Assembly: GCF_944384765.1 (NCBI RefSeq)
Contig: NZ_CALWUM010000001.1
Span: 1-64,000 of the forward strand
DNA from: an uncultured Agathobaculum sp.
GTDB lineage: Bacteria; Bacillota; Clostridia; Oscillospirales; Butyricicoccaceae
Direction of reading: 5' to 3'
Length of the DNA stretch: 64,000 nt
Below the pieces are notes generated by a model that did no database searches, had not been told where the DNA came from, and saw only the letters and a list, made by a program, of their open reading frames with translations. The first letter of the stretch is position 1, and every line of letters starts with the position of its first letter. A program made the position numbers and the translations under genes. Positions 28,614 through 37,342 of this stretch are shown here, in pieces.

Positions 28614-30096
28614 ATTCGTTTCCCTCAAAAATCAGTATACAATCTGGCATAGTCAGCGTGCCGTCCGTGCAAACTAGGCTGCATGTGCTGTTCCCGCGTT
28701 TTTGCAGAGAAAAGCGCTGTCCATACTGTGTGTGTCCGTAGCCGTCCGGCGCGAGGTTCGCCATCGCGACCCACGACAAGAACACCGTCCGCACCTCAGG
28801 CGGAACCGGATCAGACAGGGCGGAAAAGTCCAGCTTTCCATCTTGGATATACCGCATGATCTTCTCCCTCAGCTGGCGTTCTTCCGCCAGAATTTTTTCC
28901 TTCTGTGCTGCTTTTTCCGCACTCTTATCCGCGAATCCGCTACGATCCATGCGGGGCTTGTAGGTGCGCGTCCTTGGCCGCAGCGCATAGTCCATGGGCG
29001 GTTCTTCATAGGTGCTCAAATCGATGCGCTCGGTTTCACGCTCTGTGTTTACGGTAAAGTGCCTGCACTGCTGCGCGCCAAACACCAGAGCCGAAAGCCT
29101 GTGCGCCTCCTCGATCGACCCAGCTTCTGCAAACAGTGCCAGCAGATGACGCAACTCTGCTTTGTTGCTGACACCCATATTCTGAATCTGAACCAGAATC
29201 GCTGCATTTTGAACCACTCTGCGGATCACTTCATTGGTGACATCCATAACCTGTCTAGCAGTAGAGTCCTTTCCGGTAAACCAACCCATGAGCGACTGCC
29301 ACACTCCCTGTTCCTTCTGCCAGAGTTCTTTCTGCCAGAGCGGTGTCTGATCCGCGTGGGGACGGGGGATTTCAAGCTCGCTTTTGTATACAAGGGTGAG
29401 AATACGGTTGACCTGATCCTCTGTAAAAGACTCCAACAGCGCACCGATCTGCGACGCGCTGCTTTGGAGATCCTGAATAAATTCTTCTAGGTAACGGATC
29501 AGATGCTGCTTATATGCAATAAACTCCGCTGACTTCATTTGCTTTTCGGCGTTAGGACCGTAAAATTCGCGTAAATAATCCTGATGGTTACGGCGAAGAC
29601 GGCGAAAATCCTCCTGCAGCTCCTGCCACCATTCTCCAATCTCTTTTAGCGGCATCTCTTCCAAATGTTCAGCGGTATGCAACGCAGCCTGGATCCGGCG
29701 GAAAACACTGGAAGACAGGCCTGTGGTCTGTGTATACAGGTTCTCCAGCGTGATTGTCATACGTTCCACTTCCAACGCAGCTTCTGTCATCATGTACTGA
29801 AACTGACGGTTTTTAAAATCCGCAATCGTGTATACCTTATGGGGATCCTGTATCGGTGTTAGATTTTTCCATCTTACCAACTGATCCAAGTCTGATATGA
29901 GCTGCTCCACAGTATAGTCAACAAAAAAGGGGGCTTTGTGCAGCAGCACTAATATGGTATCCTTATCCAGCTGATAGTGCATTTTCTGATATTCCAAATA
30001 AAAAGTGCGCATGATGGCCCGGTAGAAAACATAACTGTCTGCGGACAAATATCTTGTCTGTGGGATACTCTCCAGCAGATCCGCCTGTAACGCCAT
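28606..30096 (-). CDS. jetA: Wadjet type II protein JetA (kleisin subunit)
   Basis: A 496-residue protein of the DUF2397 (TIGR02677) type, the kleisin-like ring closer of the Wadjet motor. Family features are YLSADSYVFYRAIMRTFYLEY at the N-terminus (quoted from Tyr18), the DLDQLVRWKNLTPIQD winged-helix segment and the FKNRQFQYMMTEAALEVERM helix. The C-terminal half is less recognisable, with a basic patch (RPRTRTYKPRMDRSG). The start ATG 30096 follows a GGGGGGGAG run. It is the first gene of the jetABCD operon; a palindrome-overlapped promoter lies 73 bases upstream. Confidence 0.88.
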   Translation of the reverse strand: MALQADLLESIPQTRYLSADSYVFYRAIMRTFYLEYQKMHYQLDKDTILVLLHKAPFFVDYTVEQLISDLDQLVRWKNLTPIQDPHKVYTIADFKNRQFQYMMTEAALEVERMTITLENLYTQTTGLSSSVFRRIQAALHTAEHLEEMPLKEIGEWWQELQEDFRRLRRNHQDYLREFYGPNAEKQMKSAEFIAYKQHLIRYLEEFIQDLQSSASQIGALLESFTEDQVNRILTLVYKSELEIPRPHADQTPLWQKELWQKEQGVWQSLMGWFTGKDSTARQVMDVTNEVIRRVVQNAAILVQIQNMGVSNKAELRHLLALFAEAGSIEEAHRLSALVFGAQQCRHFTVNTERETERIDLSTYEEPPMDYALRPRTRTYKPRMDRSGFADKSAEKAAQKEKILAEERQLREKIMRYIQDGKLDFSALSDPVPPEVRTVFLSWVAMANLAPDGYGHTQYGQRFSLQKRGNSTCSLVCTDGTLTMPDCILIFEGNEYV

Positions 30097-30156
30097 CCGT
30101 ACTCCCCCCCATCATCCTGCTTGCCATATGAAGCGGCGCTTCTACAAAATGTTAAA

Positions 30157-30197
30157 TATACTAAATATAGTATAGCTCAATTGTCTATATTGCGCAA
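30157..30197 (-). promoter_or_regulatory. jetABCD promoter with an overlapping palindrome
   Basis: Minus-strand TTGCGC (30197-30192) and TATACT (30174-30169) are 17 bases apart, upstream of jetA. The -10 is embedded in an inverted repeat, TATACTA-AATA-TAGTATA (30157-30174), so a bound protein could block polymerase. The operator role is inferred from position. Confidence 0.6.
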
Positions 30198-30362
30198 GCA
30201 TTGCCGCTTCTGCATCCAGTTTCATAATCAATGATCTTGTCCTTGTCCTGTTGCGACTGCTTGCAGAGCAGATCATCTTCGACTAAATATTATCCCTCAA
30301 TTAGCCCCCGCAAGAGCCTCCCTCTACTGTTTTTTTCAGGAATAGCGCAATGATTGAGGAAA
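30198..30362. other. A/T-rich spacer, nothing recognised
   Basis: This stretch between the jet promoter and the Fic remnant contains no ORF, repeat or promoter I can support. Confidence 0.5.
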
Positions 30363-30686
30363 TCATTTTATGCTGTAATACCAAATGTTCTTTCCAGCAC
30401 CCTCCCGTTTCAGTTCGCCGGATGTCGCTACTTTCCAAAGCGCCCCTTCGATGGAGCTGTTACCGAGCGAGGAACAGAGCTTCCTGATGTCCTACTTGAT
30501 AAAACGGCCAACCTTCTCCTTGGCGGCCCGGCGCACGGTCTCCAGGGCAGGGAGTTTGACCTTCACCAGCGCAAAGCGGTCGGCAACGTCCTTGTATGCG
30601 GAAAGAACGGTCCCCAGCAGATACTTGATAAACGGCACAACATCTTCAGAACCTTTATGCCATCCGATCTGCGCCTGCGGCGCTGT
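30363..30686 (-). pseudogene. Decayed C-terminus of a Fic-family protein
   Basis: One minus-strand frame gives 108 codons that match the C-terminal part of Fic/DOC proteins: VVPFIKYLLGTVLSAYKDV, then KLPALETVRRAAKEKVGRFI, then SSIEGALWKVATSGELKREG and a GAGKNIWYYS end. The frame is broken by an in-frame TAG (30492-30494) exactly where the family has a continuous winged-helix, and a stop (30687-30689) cuts it off from any catalytic HPFx[D/E]GNGR domain, which is absent. It is therefore a remnant, not a working AMP-transferase. Recognition is from memory of the family. Confidence 0.75.
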
Positions 30687-30694
30687 TCATACCC

Positions 30695-30925
30695 CACATT
30701 CTTTTGAACATAAATGCCCTGATTCTCCTCCGCCGCGATCTTGCGTTGGATGACAGGCAGTTCTTGCTTCATCTGCTCTCCGCTCAATTCCCTTCGACTC
30801 CACTTCTCTGATAGGAACTTCGCCTCCGCGGAAACCCGTACGCCATGGGGCGCGTTAATCGCACCCGCAGTTTTGCGTGCCGCAAGCCTTTTATGGAAAG
30901 CCTCTCTCACCTTCAACTCCGTATC
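30695..30925 (-). pseudogene. Unidentified coding remnant beside the Fic fragment
   Basis: A minus-strand frame reads about 77 residues of plausible protein (KVREAFHKRLAARKTAGAI..., later KWSRRELSGEQMKQELPVIQ). It has balanced amino-acid use, many Lys/Glu/Gln residues and helix character. No start with a ribosome binding site is seen; upstream the frame passes into the lysS terminator hairpin. I do not recognise the family; it is listed as a likely fragment of a mobile-element gene. Confidence 0.35.
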
Positions 30926-30937
30926 ATAATGGCAGAA

Positions 30938-30965
30938 CGGGACCGCCGGCATACCGGCGGTCCCG
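30938..30965 (-). terminator. lysS terminator hairpin
   Basis: A perfect 12-bp GC-rich stem (30938-30949 with 30954-30965, loop CATA) lies about 105 bases past the lysS stop codon. The T-run is poor on the minus strand (TTCTG) and a little better on the plus strand (TGTCTTTT). Confidence 0.6.
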
Positions 30966-31070
30966 TGTCTTTTCATCCAAGGATTTTTATTTGCAGTAAA
31001 ATTATTGTAACTGTTGCCAGCCCGGGGCTGCTCGAACCACCTGTGTTCATTCGGGTTTATGGGTACTTTA

Positions 31071-32570
31071 TCAATCCAAAGGCTTCATCGTGGGGAACAG
31101 CAGAACATCGCGGATGGAAGCGGAATCGGTCAGCAGCATGACCAAGCGGTCGATGCCCATGCCCATGCCGCCCGTGGGAGGCATACCGTATTCCAGGGCG
31201 TTGATAAAGTCCTCGTCCATCATGTTGGCCTCATCGTCGCCCGCAGCGCGCAGTGCCACCTGGCGCTCAAAGCGCTCGCGCTGGTCGATCGGGTCGTTGA
31301 GCTCGGAGAATGCGTTGCACAGTTCGCGGCCCGCGACAAAGCACTCGAAGCGCTCGGTCAGGCGCGGGTCGGACGCCTTGCGCTTGGCCAGTGGCGAGAC
31401 CTCAACCGGATAGTCCATAATAAAGGTCGGCTGGATGAGGTTTTCCTCCACATACTCATCGTAGCACTGCGCGAGCAGGTCGCCCCAGCTGTCCTTGCCC
31501 TTTTCGATCTCCAGCCCCTTGGCTTTGACGGCCTCGAGCGCCTGCGCGCCGTCCATGGCCATAAAGTCTAGGCCGGCGTATTCCTTGACCGCGTCCGCCA
31601 TGGTCAGGCGGCGCCAGCCCTTGGAGAAGTCCAGCTCCACGCCCTGATAGGTCACCTTGGTCGTGCCGAGCACCTTTTCGCACACGTCCACGATCATATC
31701 CTCGGTGATGTCCATCATGCCGTTGTAATCCGTATACGCCTGATACAACTCGATGGTGGTGAACTCCGGATTGTGCTTGGTGTCCATGCCCTCGTTGCGG
31801 AAGATGCGGCCGATCTCATACACCTGCTCAAAGCCGCCCACGATCAGGCGCTTGAGGTGCAGCTCGGTCGCAATGCGCATATACATATCGATGTCCAGCG
31901 CATTGTGATGCGTGATAAACGGACGCGCCGCCGCGCCGCCCGGGATGGTGTTGAGGCACGGTGTCTCGACCTCCATAAAGCCTCGGCTGTCCATAAAGTT
32001 GCGGATCTCGCGCACGATTGCCGAGCGCTTTTCAAAGGTGTCGCGCACCTCGGGGTTGACGATCAGATCCACATAGCGCTGACGGTAGCGCATATCCGTG
32101 TCCTTGAGGCCGTGCCACTTTTCGGGCAGCGGCGTCAGGCTCTTGGAGAGCAGCGTCAGCTCGTGCACGGCAACCGAGATCTCACCCTTCTGGGTGCGGA
32201 ACACCTCGCCCTCCACGCCGATGATATCGCCGATGTCCATCTTTTTGTAGCCCTTGTATACCTCGTCGCCGACGTTGTCGCGCTTGATATACAGCTGCAG
32301 ACGGCCGCAGCGGTCGGACAGGTCGGAGAACGACGCCTTGCCCATGATGCGTTTGCTCATCATGCGGCCGGCGAGGCGGACGGTCTTGCCCTCCAGCTCG
32401 TCAAAGTGCTCGTGGATCTCGTTTGTGTGGTGGTCGCGCTCAAAGCGCACCTGCTGGTACGGGTCCGCGCCCGCTGCCTGCAGCTCCGCCAGCTTTTCGC
32501 GGCGGATGCGCTTTAACTCGTGCAGCTCCTCTGCGGTCTGTTCCTGCTGCGCCTGATGCTGTTCTGCCAT
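31071..32570 (-). CDS. lysS: Lysyl-tRNA synthetase, class II
   Basis: A 499-residue class II synthetase for tRNA-Lys. After a Gln-rich start it has the OB-fold anticodon domain ([22 protein letters not shown], quoted from the family's typical position near residue 65). Class II motif 1 is [15 protein letters not shown], motif 2 is the [17 protein letters not shown] block, and motif 3 is [13 protein letters not shown]. Length is standard. The ATG at 32570 has a weak GGGG site. It follows greA in the same orientation, a common Firmicutes order. A GC-rich hairpin (32621-32643) lies between them. Confidence 0.97.
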   Translation of the reverse strand: MAEQHQAQQEQTAEELHELKRIRREKLAELQAAGADPYQQVRFERDHHTNEIHEHFDELEGKTVRLAGRMMSKRIMGKASFSDLSDRCGRLQLYIKRDNVGDEVYKGYKKMDIGDIIGVEGEVFRTQKGEISVAVHELTLLSKSLTPLPEKWHGLKDTDMRYRQRYVDLIVNPEVRDTFEKRSAIVREIRNFMDSRGFMEVETPCLNTIPGGAAARPFITHHNALDIDMYMRIATELHLKRLIVGGFEQVYEIGRIFRNEGMDTKHNPEFTTIELYQAYTDYNGMMDITEDMIVDVCEKVLGTTKVTYQGVELDFSKGWRRLTMADAVKEYAGLDFMAMDGAQALEAVKAKGLEIEKGKDSWGDLLAQCYDEYVEENLIQPTFIMDYPVEVSPLAKRKASDPRLTERFECFVAGRELCNAFSELNDPIDQRERFERQVALRAAGDDEANMMDEDFINALEYGMPPTGGMGMGIDRLVMLLTDSASIRDVLLFPTMKPLD

Positions 32571-32648
32571 GTTTTCCCCATCTTTCTGTTAATCTGAAAT
32601 ATACGCGTCTGCGCGTAAGTCCGCGGCTGCGGGCCGCGGACATTGCTG

Positions 32649-33122
32649 TTACTTCTTGATGTCGACGATCTGGTACTTGACAATGCCGACCGGCGCCTCA
32701 ACCTCGACGATCGTGCCGACCTTCTTGCCCAGCATCGCTTTGCCGAAGGGCGACTCGTCCGAGATCTTTCCCTCCATCGGGTCGGCCTCCTGCGAGCCGA
32801 CGAAGTGGTACTCCTCCTCGTCGCCGAACTCGAGGTCCTTGACGATAAAACGGCAGCCGGGCGAGACTTCGTCCGCAGCGTAGGTGTCGCCGGTTACGAC
32901 GACCGCCAGCTTGATGATCTCCTCCAGCTCGGCAATACGGGAATACAGTTTGCCCTGCTCGTTCTTCGCCTCGTCATACTCCGCGTTCTCGGACAGGTCG
33001 CCGAACGAGCGCGCTTCCTTGAGCTGCTCGGCCACTTCGTCCGCACGGGTGGTTTTCAGATATTCCAGTTCATCCTTATATGCGTCCAGACTTTCCTGTG
33101 TCAGCTTGATTTCTTTTGCCAT
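32649..33122 (-). CDS. greA: Transcription elongation factor GreA
   Basis: A 157-residue factor that rescues backtracked RNA polymerase by stimulating transcript cleavage. The N-terminal coiled coil carries KEARSFGDLSENAEYDEAKNE (quoted in part), including the acidic tip motif D-L-S-E-N-A-E-Y. The C-terminal FKBP-like domain ends SPFGKAMLGKKVGTIVEVEA. ATG 33122 is preferred over a TTG three codons upstream. It has its own consensus promoter (33183-33211) and probably also drives lysS. Confidence 0.96.
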   Translation of the reverse strand: MAKEIKLTQESLDAYKDELEYLKTTRADEVAEQLKEARSFGDLSENAEYDEAKNEQGKLYSRIAELEEIIKLAVVVTGDTYAADEVSPGCRFIVKDLEFGDEEEYHFVGSQEADPMEGKISDESPFGKAMLGKKVGTIVEVEAPVGIVKYQIVDIKK

Positions 33123-33182
33123 GTCTTGCAAACCCTTCTTATCAGATCATTCTCGGCTGATTTTTGCCGTACAATACTCATT

Positions 33183-33211
33183 ATTATATGTAAGGTTGGG
33201 CGCGCTGTCAA
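33183..33211 (-). promoter_or_regulatory. SigA-type promoter for greA-lysS
   Basis: Minus-strand TTGACA (33211-33206), 17 bases, TATAAT (33188-33183): a perfect match to the vegetative consensus, 61 bases before the greA start codon. Confidence 0.9.
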
Positions 33212-33257
33212 GCGCACCCACGTATTTTTAACAGAGCCTTGCCCGCCCGCGGCCGGA

Positions 33258-34424
33258 TTATTGCACGATTTCGACCGCTTTTTGCAGCTGCGGGTCGTTT
33301 TCGGCCGTCAGAAAGTAGAAGTCCGCCTGCTGCGCTTCGGTGAGCGTCACTTCCTCGTCCGGCGCGATGCCGACGTCCGCCAGGCTGTTGCCGTTCGGCG
33401 TAAAATATTCCTCGACCGACAGGTTGATGGCCGACCCGTCGGACAGCTCAAACGTCTGCTGTGCGCGGCCCTTGCCCGTGGTATGCGTGCCGACGAGCGT
33501 CGCCCGGCCGTATTCCTGCAGGGCGGCGGCGAAAAACTCCGCCGCGGAGATGCTCTGGTCGTCGATCAGCACCGCGATGGGCAGGTCGATCATCTGATCG
33601 TCCGAGGTATAAACGGTCTCGCTGCCATCCTTGGTGCGCAGGGTCATGATCGTGCCCTCGGGCAGCAGCGGGTCGAGCGCCTCGCTCATCTCCTTGACGC
33701 GGCCGCCGCCATTGTGCCGCACGTCAATGACCAGCGCCTGCGCGCCGTCCGCAAGCAGGCCGTCCAGGACCTGCTGGAACTGCGCCGCCATACCGTCATG
33801 GAAGTTCTCAATGCGCAGATACCCCACGCTGCCGTCCAGCATCTCGCCCCACGCCATCTTCTGCGTGACGACTGCGCGTTCCATGGTCAGCTCGCGCACC
33901 TCGTCCGTCCCGTCCTTTTGCACGGAAACCGTCACTTCGGTGCCGGCTTCGCCCTGGATCGCGTCAATCACCGCGTCCGCACCGTCCGCGGCAACGGTCA
34001 GCCCCTCGGCGCCCGTGATATAGTCGCCCTTCTGGATACCGGCCCCAGCCGCGGGTGAATCGTCATACACCAGGCTGACGCGGATGCTGTCCTCGCCGCT
34101 GATGACCGACACGCCAATGCCGCAGCCCTGTCCCGCGCTGTTCATGCGGAACGCCTCATACTGCTCCGCCGGGATATAGGACGACCACTGGTCGCCCAGG
34201 CCGGTGATATAGCCGACCGCGGCATAGTCGGCAACTGTCTGCACATCCTGCTCACCGACATAGTGTGATGAGACGATCGCATCCAGCTCGCGCAGCTTGC
34301 GCTCGACCGCAGGCGTGCTCCACCCGGTCACCGCCAAGCAGATCCCTGCCGCGACCGCTGCCGCAGCCAGGCAGAGCACAAGCGCTGCCGCCAGCGTGAT
34401 GCGTGTTTCCTTTAATCTGTGCAT
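33258..34424 (-). CDS. C-terminal processing peptidase (S41 family, CtpA-like)
   Basis: A 388-residue exported serine protease. An N-terminal membrane anchor or signal (residues 10-34, ITLAAALVLCLAAAAVAAG) is followed by a PDZ domain (GCGIGVSVISGEDSIRVS to GDYITGAEG) and the S41 catalytic core. The Ser-Lys dyad is visible in DQSISAAEFFAAAL and TTGKGRAQQTF. The gene follows the M23 hydrolase and ftsEX, the common Firmicutes division and envelope cluster. RBS is GGAGGG, six bases before ATG. A strong terminator hairpin lies only 18 bases upstream of the start, so the gene either depends on read-through or has a separate start not seen. Confidence 0.93.
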   Translation of the reverse strand: MHRLKETRITLAAALVLCLAAAAVAAGICLAVTGWSTPAVERKLRELDAIVSSHYVGEQDVQTVADYAAVGYITGLGDQWSSYIPAEQYEAFRMNSAGQGCGIGVSVISGEDSIRVSLVYDDSPAAGAGIQKGDYITGAEGLTVAADGADAVIDAIQGEAGTEVTVSVQKDGTDEVRELTMERAVVTQKMAWGEMLDGSVGYLRIENFHDGMAAQFQQVLDGLLADGAQALVIDVRHNGGGRVKEMSEALDPLLPEGTIMTLRTKDGSETVYTSDDQMIDLPIAVLIDDQSISAAEFFAAALQEYGRATLVGTHTTGKGRAQQTFELSDGSAINLSVEEYFTPNGNSLADVGIAPDEEVTLTEAQQADFYFLTAENDPQLQKAVEIVQ

Positions 34425-34441
34425 ATATTTCCCTCCACAGC

Positions 34442-34468
34442 AAAAGGGAGGGTCGCCCCCTCCCTTTT
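34442..34468 (-). terminator. Terminator between the M23 hydrolase gene and ctpA-like gene
   Basis: AAAAGGGAGGG (34442-34452) pairs with CCCTCCCTTTT (34458-34468); the minus-strand side is followed by TTTTGCTG. It ends the ftsEX-M23 transcript just before the S41 protease gene. Confidence 0.75.
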
Positions 34469-34486
34469 ATGTATGCTCATATTTGG

Positions 34487-35668
34487 TTAAAAGAAGCTCT
34501 TCGGGTCCACGGTCTCGCCGTTGATATACACCTCAAAGTGCAGGTGCGGGCCGGTCGAGTTGCCGGTCGAGCCGACCTTGCCGATCAGCTGGCCCTGGGT
34601 AACGGTCTGGCCGACCGAAACCAGGATCTGGGACTGATGGCCGTAGGCCGTCATCATGCCGCCGCCATGGTCGATAACCGTATAGTTGCCGTAGCCGGAA
34701 ACCCAGCCTGCGGTGACAACCGTACCCGAGGCCGCCGCCAGGATATCCGCGCCATAGCCGGCCGGAATGTCCTCACCCGCGTGGAACTTCATCGTACCGT
34801 AGATCGGGTGGATACGCCAGCCGTAAGCACTCGAGTTAGTGGTGCAGCTCGGGGTCGGCCAGATCAGCGTGCCGTCGCCCGCAGGCACCGAGCCGTTTGC
34901 AGCCGACTGACGGGACAGCTCTGCAATCTGGTCGCTGACCGACTGCATTTCCGCTGCGATGCGGTCATATTCCGCTTCGCTCTCGGCCTTATAGGCTTCA
35001 ATGCTCTCCTGCAGCGCCGCCTGCTCGGCCTCGCTTGCCGCAAGGTCCTCCACCTTATAATTCAGGTTTTCCTCATAATCCTTCTGCTCGTCCTGCGTCT
35101 GCTGCAGGTCGTCGCGCTTCTGCTCGATGTCCTCCTTGGCGGCCGTATACTCATCGACCACCTTCTGGTTGTAGTCCATCAGCGAGGTGATGATCTCCAT
35201 GCGGGAGAGCAGATCGGAAAAGCTCGAGGAGTTAAGCAGCACTTCCAGATAGCTGATCTCGCCCTGCTCATAGGTGGTGCGCACGGTCTGCGCAAATTCG
35301 TCCTTCTTTTCCTCCAGCGCCACCTCAGCCGCCTGCAGCTCGGTGGTCTTGACGTCGATCTGATCCTGCAGGCGGTCGATATACGCCTGCACGGTCGTGA
35401 TTTCCTGCTTAGTCAGGTCAATCTCCTGCTGCAATGCGTCGCGCGTGGCCTGCACGTCGTCCGCCTGCGCGGTCAGTTCGGCAATGGTCTCCTGCACCTG
35501 CGCCTTCTGCTCTTCCAGCGAACTGAGCTGGCTGCGCAGCGAGTCCTCATCGTCATCCGCCGCCGCCGCAAACGTCAGGCTGGAGGCAAACATGGAGAAC
35601 AGCATGGCGATGACCAGAATGCCCGCGATGATGCACGAGATCAACCGGATGGTTTTCTTCTTTAACAT
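34487..35668 (-). CDS. M23-family murein hydrolase with coiled coil (EnvC-like)
   Basis: A 393-residue secreted peptidoglycan hydrolase or activator. It has a signal peptide (TIRLISCIIAGILVIAMLF), a long coiled coil (about residues 38-265, many Glu/Gln/Leu heptads) and a LytM/M23 zinc domain at the C-terminus. The zinc residues are seen in FHAGEDIPA (His and Asp) and GPHLHFEVY (His-x-His). The adjacent ftsX and ftsE make it the likely FtsEX-controlled hydrolase, equivalent to EnvC or PcsB in other bacteria. Start ATG 35668 follows AAAGGAGCG; 14 upstream codons are excluded. Confidence 0.94.
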   Translation of the reverse strand: MLKKKTIRLISCIIAGILVIAMLFSMFASSLTFAAAADDDEDSLRSQLSSLEEQKAQVQETIAELTAQADDVQATRDALQQEIDLTKQEITTVQAYIDRLQDQIDVKTTELQAAEVALEEKKDEFAQTVRTTYEQGEISYLEVLLNSSSFSDLLSRMEIITSLMDYNQKVVDEYTAAKEDIEQKRDDLQQTQDEQKDYEENLNYKVEDLAASEAEQAALQESIEAYKAESEAEYDRIAAEMQSVSDQIAELSRQSAANGSVPAGDGTLIWPTPSCTTNSSAYGWRIHPIYGTMKFHAGEDIPAGYGADILAAASGTVVTAGWVSGYGNYTVIDHGGGMMTAYGHQSQILVSVGQTVTQGQLIGKVGSTGNSTGPHLHFEVYINGETVDPKSFF

Positions 35669-35702
35669 AATGGGTTTCGCTCCTTTGTCCGCCGTGGATG
35701 GA

Positions 35703-36587
35703 TCAAACATTCATAAACTTGCGGATGCTCGTCACCGAACCGCCGATGCCGAACAGCACGCCCGCGCCGCAGTAGACGCCGAGCACCAGCCAGCGGATGC
35801 TGTCGAACGCAAGCATCTGAAAATACGGGATGACGCCGCCGGCGATGTTATACAGCTCGGTATACAGCCCCCACTCTGCAAGAAACGCCAGGCCGCCGGC
35901 CACCAGGCCGAGCACCATGCCCTCGATCACAAACGGCCAGCGGATGAACCAGTTGGTCGCGCCGACGATCTTCTGGATGGAGATCTCCTCACGGCGCGCA
36001 AACATGGCGAGCTTTACCGTGTTAGAGATGATGAAGATCGAGATCACCGCAAGGCCTACCACCATGGCGAGCGACACGATGTTGAACACGCGCTGCACCT
36101 GGATCAGGCGGGAGATGACCGCCTCGTCCGCGCGCACGCCGTCCGTGCCGTCAACCGCCTCGATCTCCGCGATGGTCTCATCGGCCAGCGTCGGGTCCTT
36201 CATGGTGAATACAAAGCTGTTGCGCAGCGGGTTGTTGCTCGAGTCGAACTCGTCGAGGATGTTTGCATCCTCACCCAGCTGCAGGCGGTAATCCTCGAGC
36301 GCCTCGTCGCGGTCGACAAACTCGATGGTCGCGATGTTGTCGATCTTATTGAACTCCGAACCGAGTGCGCGCGCCTCGCGCGTGGTCAGCTCGTCGTCGA
36401 TCCAGACGACAATCTCGTTGGACTGCTGCAGGTCTGTGATGCTCAGGTCTATATTGTATGCAATCAAGGTCACGGTTCCGGTCAAAAGCAGGCAGGCGAT
36501 CATGATCACCACCGCCGCGATCGACATGAAGCCGTGCTTGAAGATATTGCGCAGGCCTTCTTTCCAATAATAACCAAAACGTCTCAT
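35703..36587 (-). CDS. ftsX: Cell division membrane protein FtsX
   Basis: A 294-residue ABC permease-like protein that, with FtsE, gates a peptidoglycan hydrolase at the septum. It has the four-helix MacB/FtsX topology: one helix near residues 20-43 (SIAAVVIMIACLLLTGTVTL), a large extracellular loop (about 45-165) and three more helices near 170-285. Family motifs are the EISIQKIVGATNWFIRWPF coupling segment and the FVFTMKDP extracellular strand. It overlaps ftsE by four bases (ATGA). Confidence 0.95.
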   Translation of the reverse strand: MRRFGYYWKEGLRNIFKHGFMSIAAVVIMIACLLLTGTVTLIAYNIDLSITDLQQSNEIVVWIDDELTTREARALGSEFNKIDNIATIEFVDRDEALEDYRLQLGEDANILDEFDSSNNPLRNSFVFTMKDPTLADETIAEIEAVDGTDGVRADEAVISRLIQVQRVFNIVSLAMVVGLAVISIFIISNTVKLAMFARREEISIQKIVGATNWFIRWPFVIEGMVLGLVAGGLAFLAEWGLYTELYNIAGGVIPYFQMLAFDSIRWLVLGVYCGAGVLFGIGGSVTSIRKFMNV

Positions 36588-37264
36588 ATCTGATAATACC
36601 CACCTGTCTGGTCGCTGATGACTTCCCCGTTGTCGATCATGACGACGCGTTTTTCAAACTCGTCCACCAGGCCCTTTTCGTGCGTGACGATCAGGACCGT
36701 GGTGCCCAGTTCGTTGATTTTCTCGAACAAGGTCATCAGTTCGAGCGAACGGGCAGGGTCCAGGTTGCCGGTCGGCTCGTCTGCGATGATCAGACGCGGG
36801 TTGTTGACCAGCGCGCGGGCGATCGCCACACGCTGCTGCTCGCCGCCCGACAGGTTCATGGGCTTTTCCTGCGCCTTGTCGCTCAGGCCGACCAGATCGA
36901 GCACATAGGGCACACGCTCTTTGATCGCTTTGCCTTTGGCACCGATCGTGCGCATGGCGAAGGCCACGTTTTCATACACGGTCTTGGTCTTGATCAGGCG
37001 GAAATCCTGATACACCACGCCGAGCGTGCGGCGCAGATAGGGAATACGCCGTTTTTTGATCTCGCCGATGTTGTAGTTGTTGACCAGCACGCGGCCCTCG
37101 GTCGGGCGCACCTCAGCGGTCAGCAGTTTGATTATCGTTGTCTTGCCCGAACCGGACGCGCCGACCAGAAAGACAAATTCGCCTTCGTCAACGCGCAGGT
37201 TGGCCTTGTTCACCGCGCGTATCCCGTTATCGTATACCACGGTGACATCGTTCATCCGTATCAC
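36584..37264 (-). CDS. ftsE: Cell division ATP-binding protein FtsE
   Basis: A 226-residue ABC ATPase paired with FtsX. It has Walker A GASGSGKTTI (about residue 35), Q-loop VVYQDFRL, signature NLSGGEQQRVAIARALVN and Walker B LIIADEPTGNLDP. The best start is GTG 37264, seven bases after GGGGAGG, giving the family's MIxxNDVTxxY pattern (MIRMNDVTVVY). The TTG two codons upstream lies too close to that site. A SigA-like promoter and a terminator overlap just upstream (37301-37371). Confidence 0.95.
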   Translation of the reverse strand: MIRMNDVTVVYDNGIRAVNKANLRVDEGEFVFLVGASGSGKTTIIKLLTAEVRPTEGRVLVNNYNIGEIKKRRIPYLRRTLGVVYQDFRLIKTKTVYENVAFAMRTIGAKGKAIKERVPYVLDLVGLSDKAQEKPMNLSGGEQQRVAIARALVNNPRLIIADEPTGNLDPARSLELMTLFEKINELGTTVLIVTHEKGLVDEFEKRVVMIDNGEVISDQTGGYYQI

Positions 37265-37300
37265 AGGCAATCCTCCCCGATGCCGTTATTTCAAACACTT

Positions 37301-37342
37301 CAATAAAAAGGCAAAGGTGCATACACCGATACACCTTTGCCT
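37301..37342 (-). terminator. Terminator after the CdaR-like gene, before ftsE
   Basis: AGGCAAAGGTG (37309-37319) pairs with CACCTTTGCCT (37332-37342); the minus-strand product is followed by TTTTTATT. It abuts the -10 hexamer of the ftsE promoter directly. Confidence 0.85.

Noticed and set aside
28614..28628. Earlier TTG start for jetB
   Set aside because: The ATG at 28613 has GAGGGAAAC as its binding site; the TTG would place the start on that site itself.
31000..31060. A possible tRNA-like or tmRNA-like segment (GCTCGAACCACC) past lysS
   Set aside because: No cloverleaf arms or anticodon stem can be drawn; only the short T-arm-like word matches.
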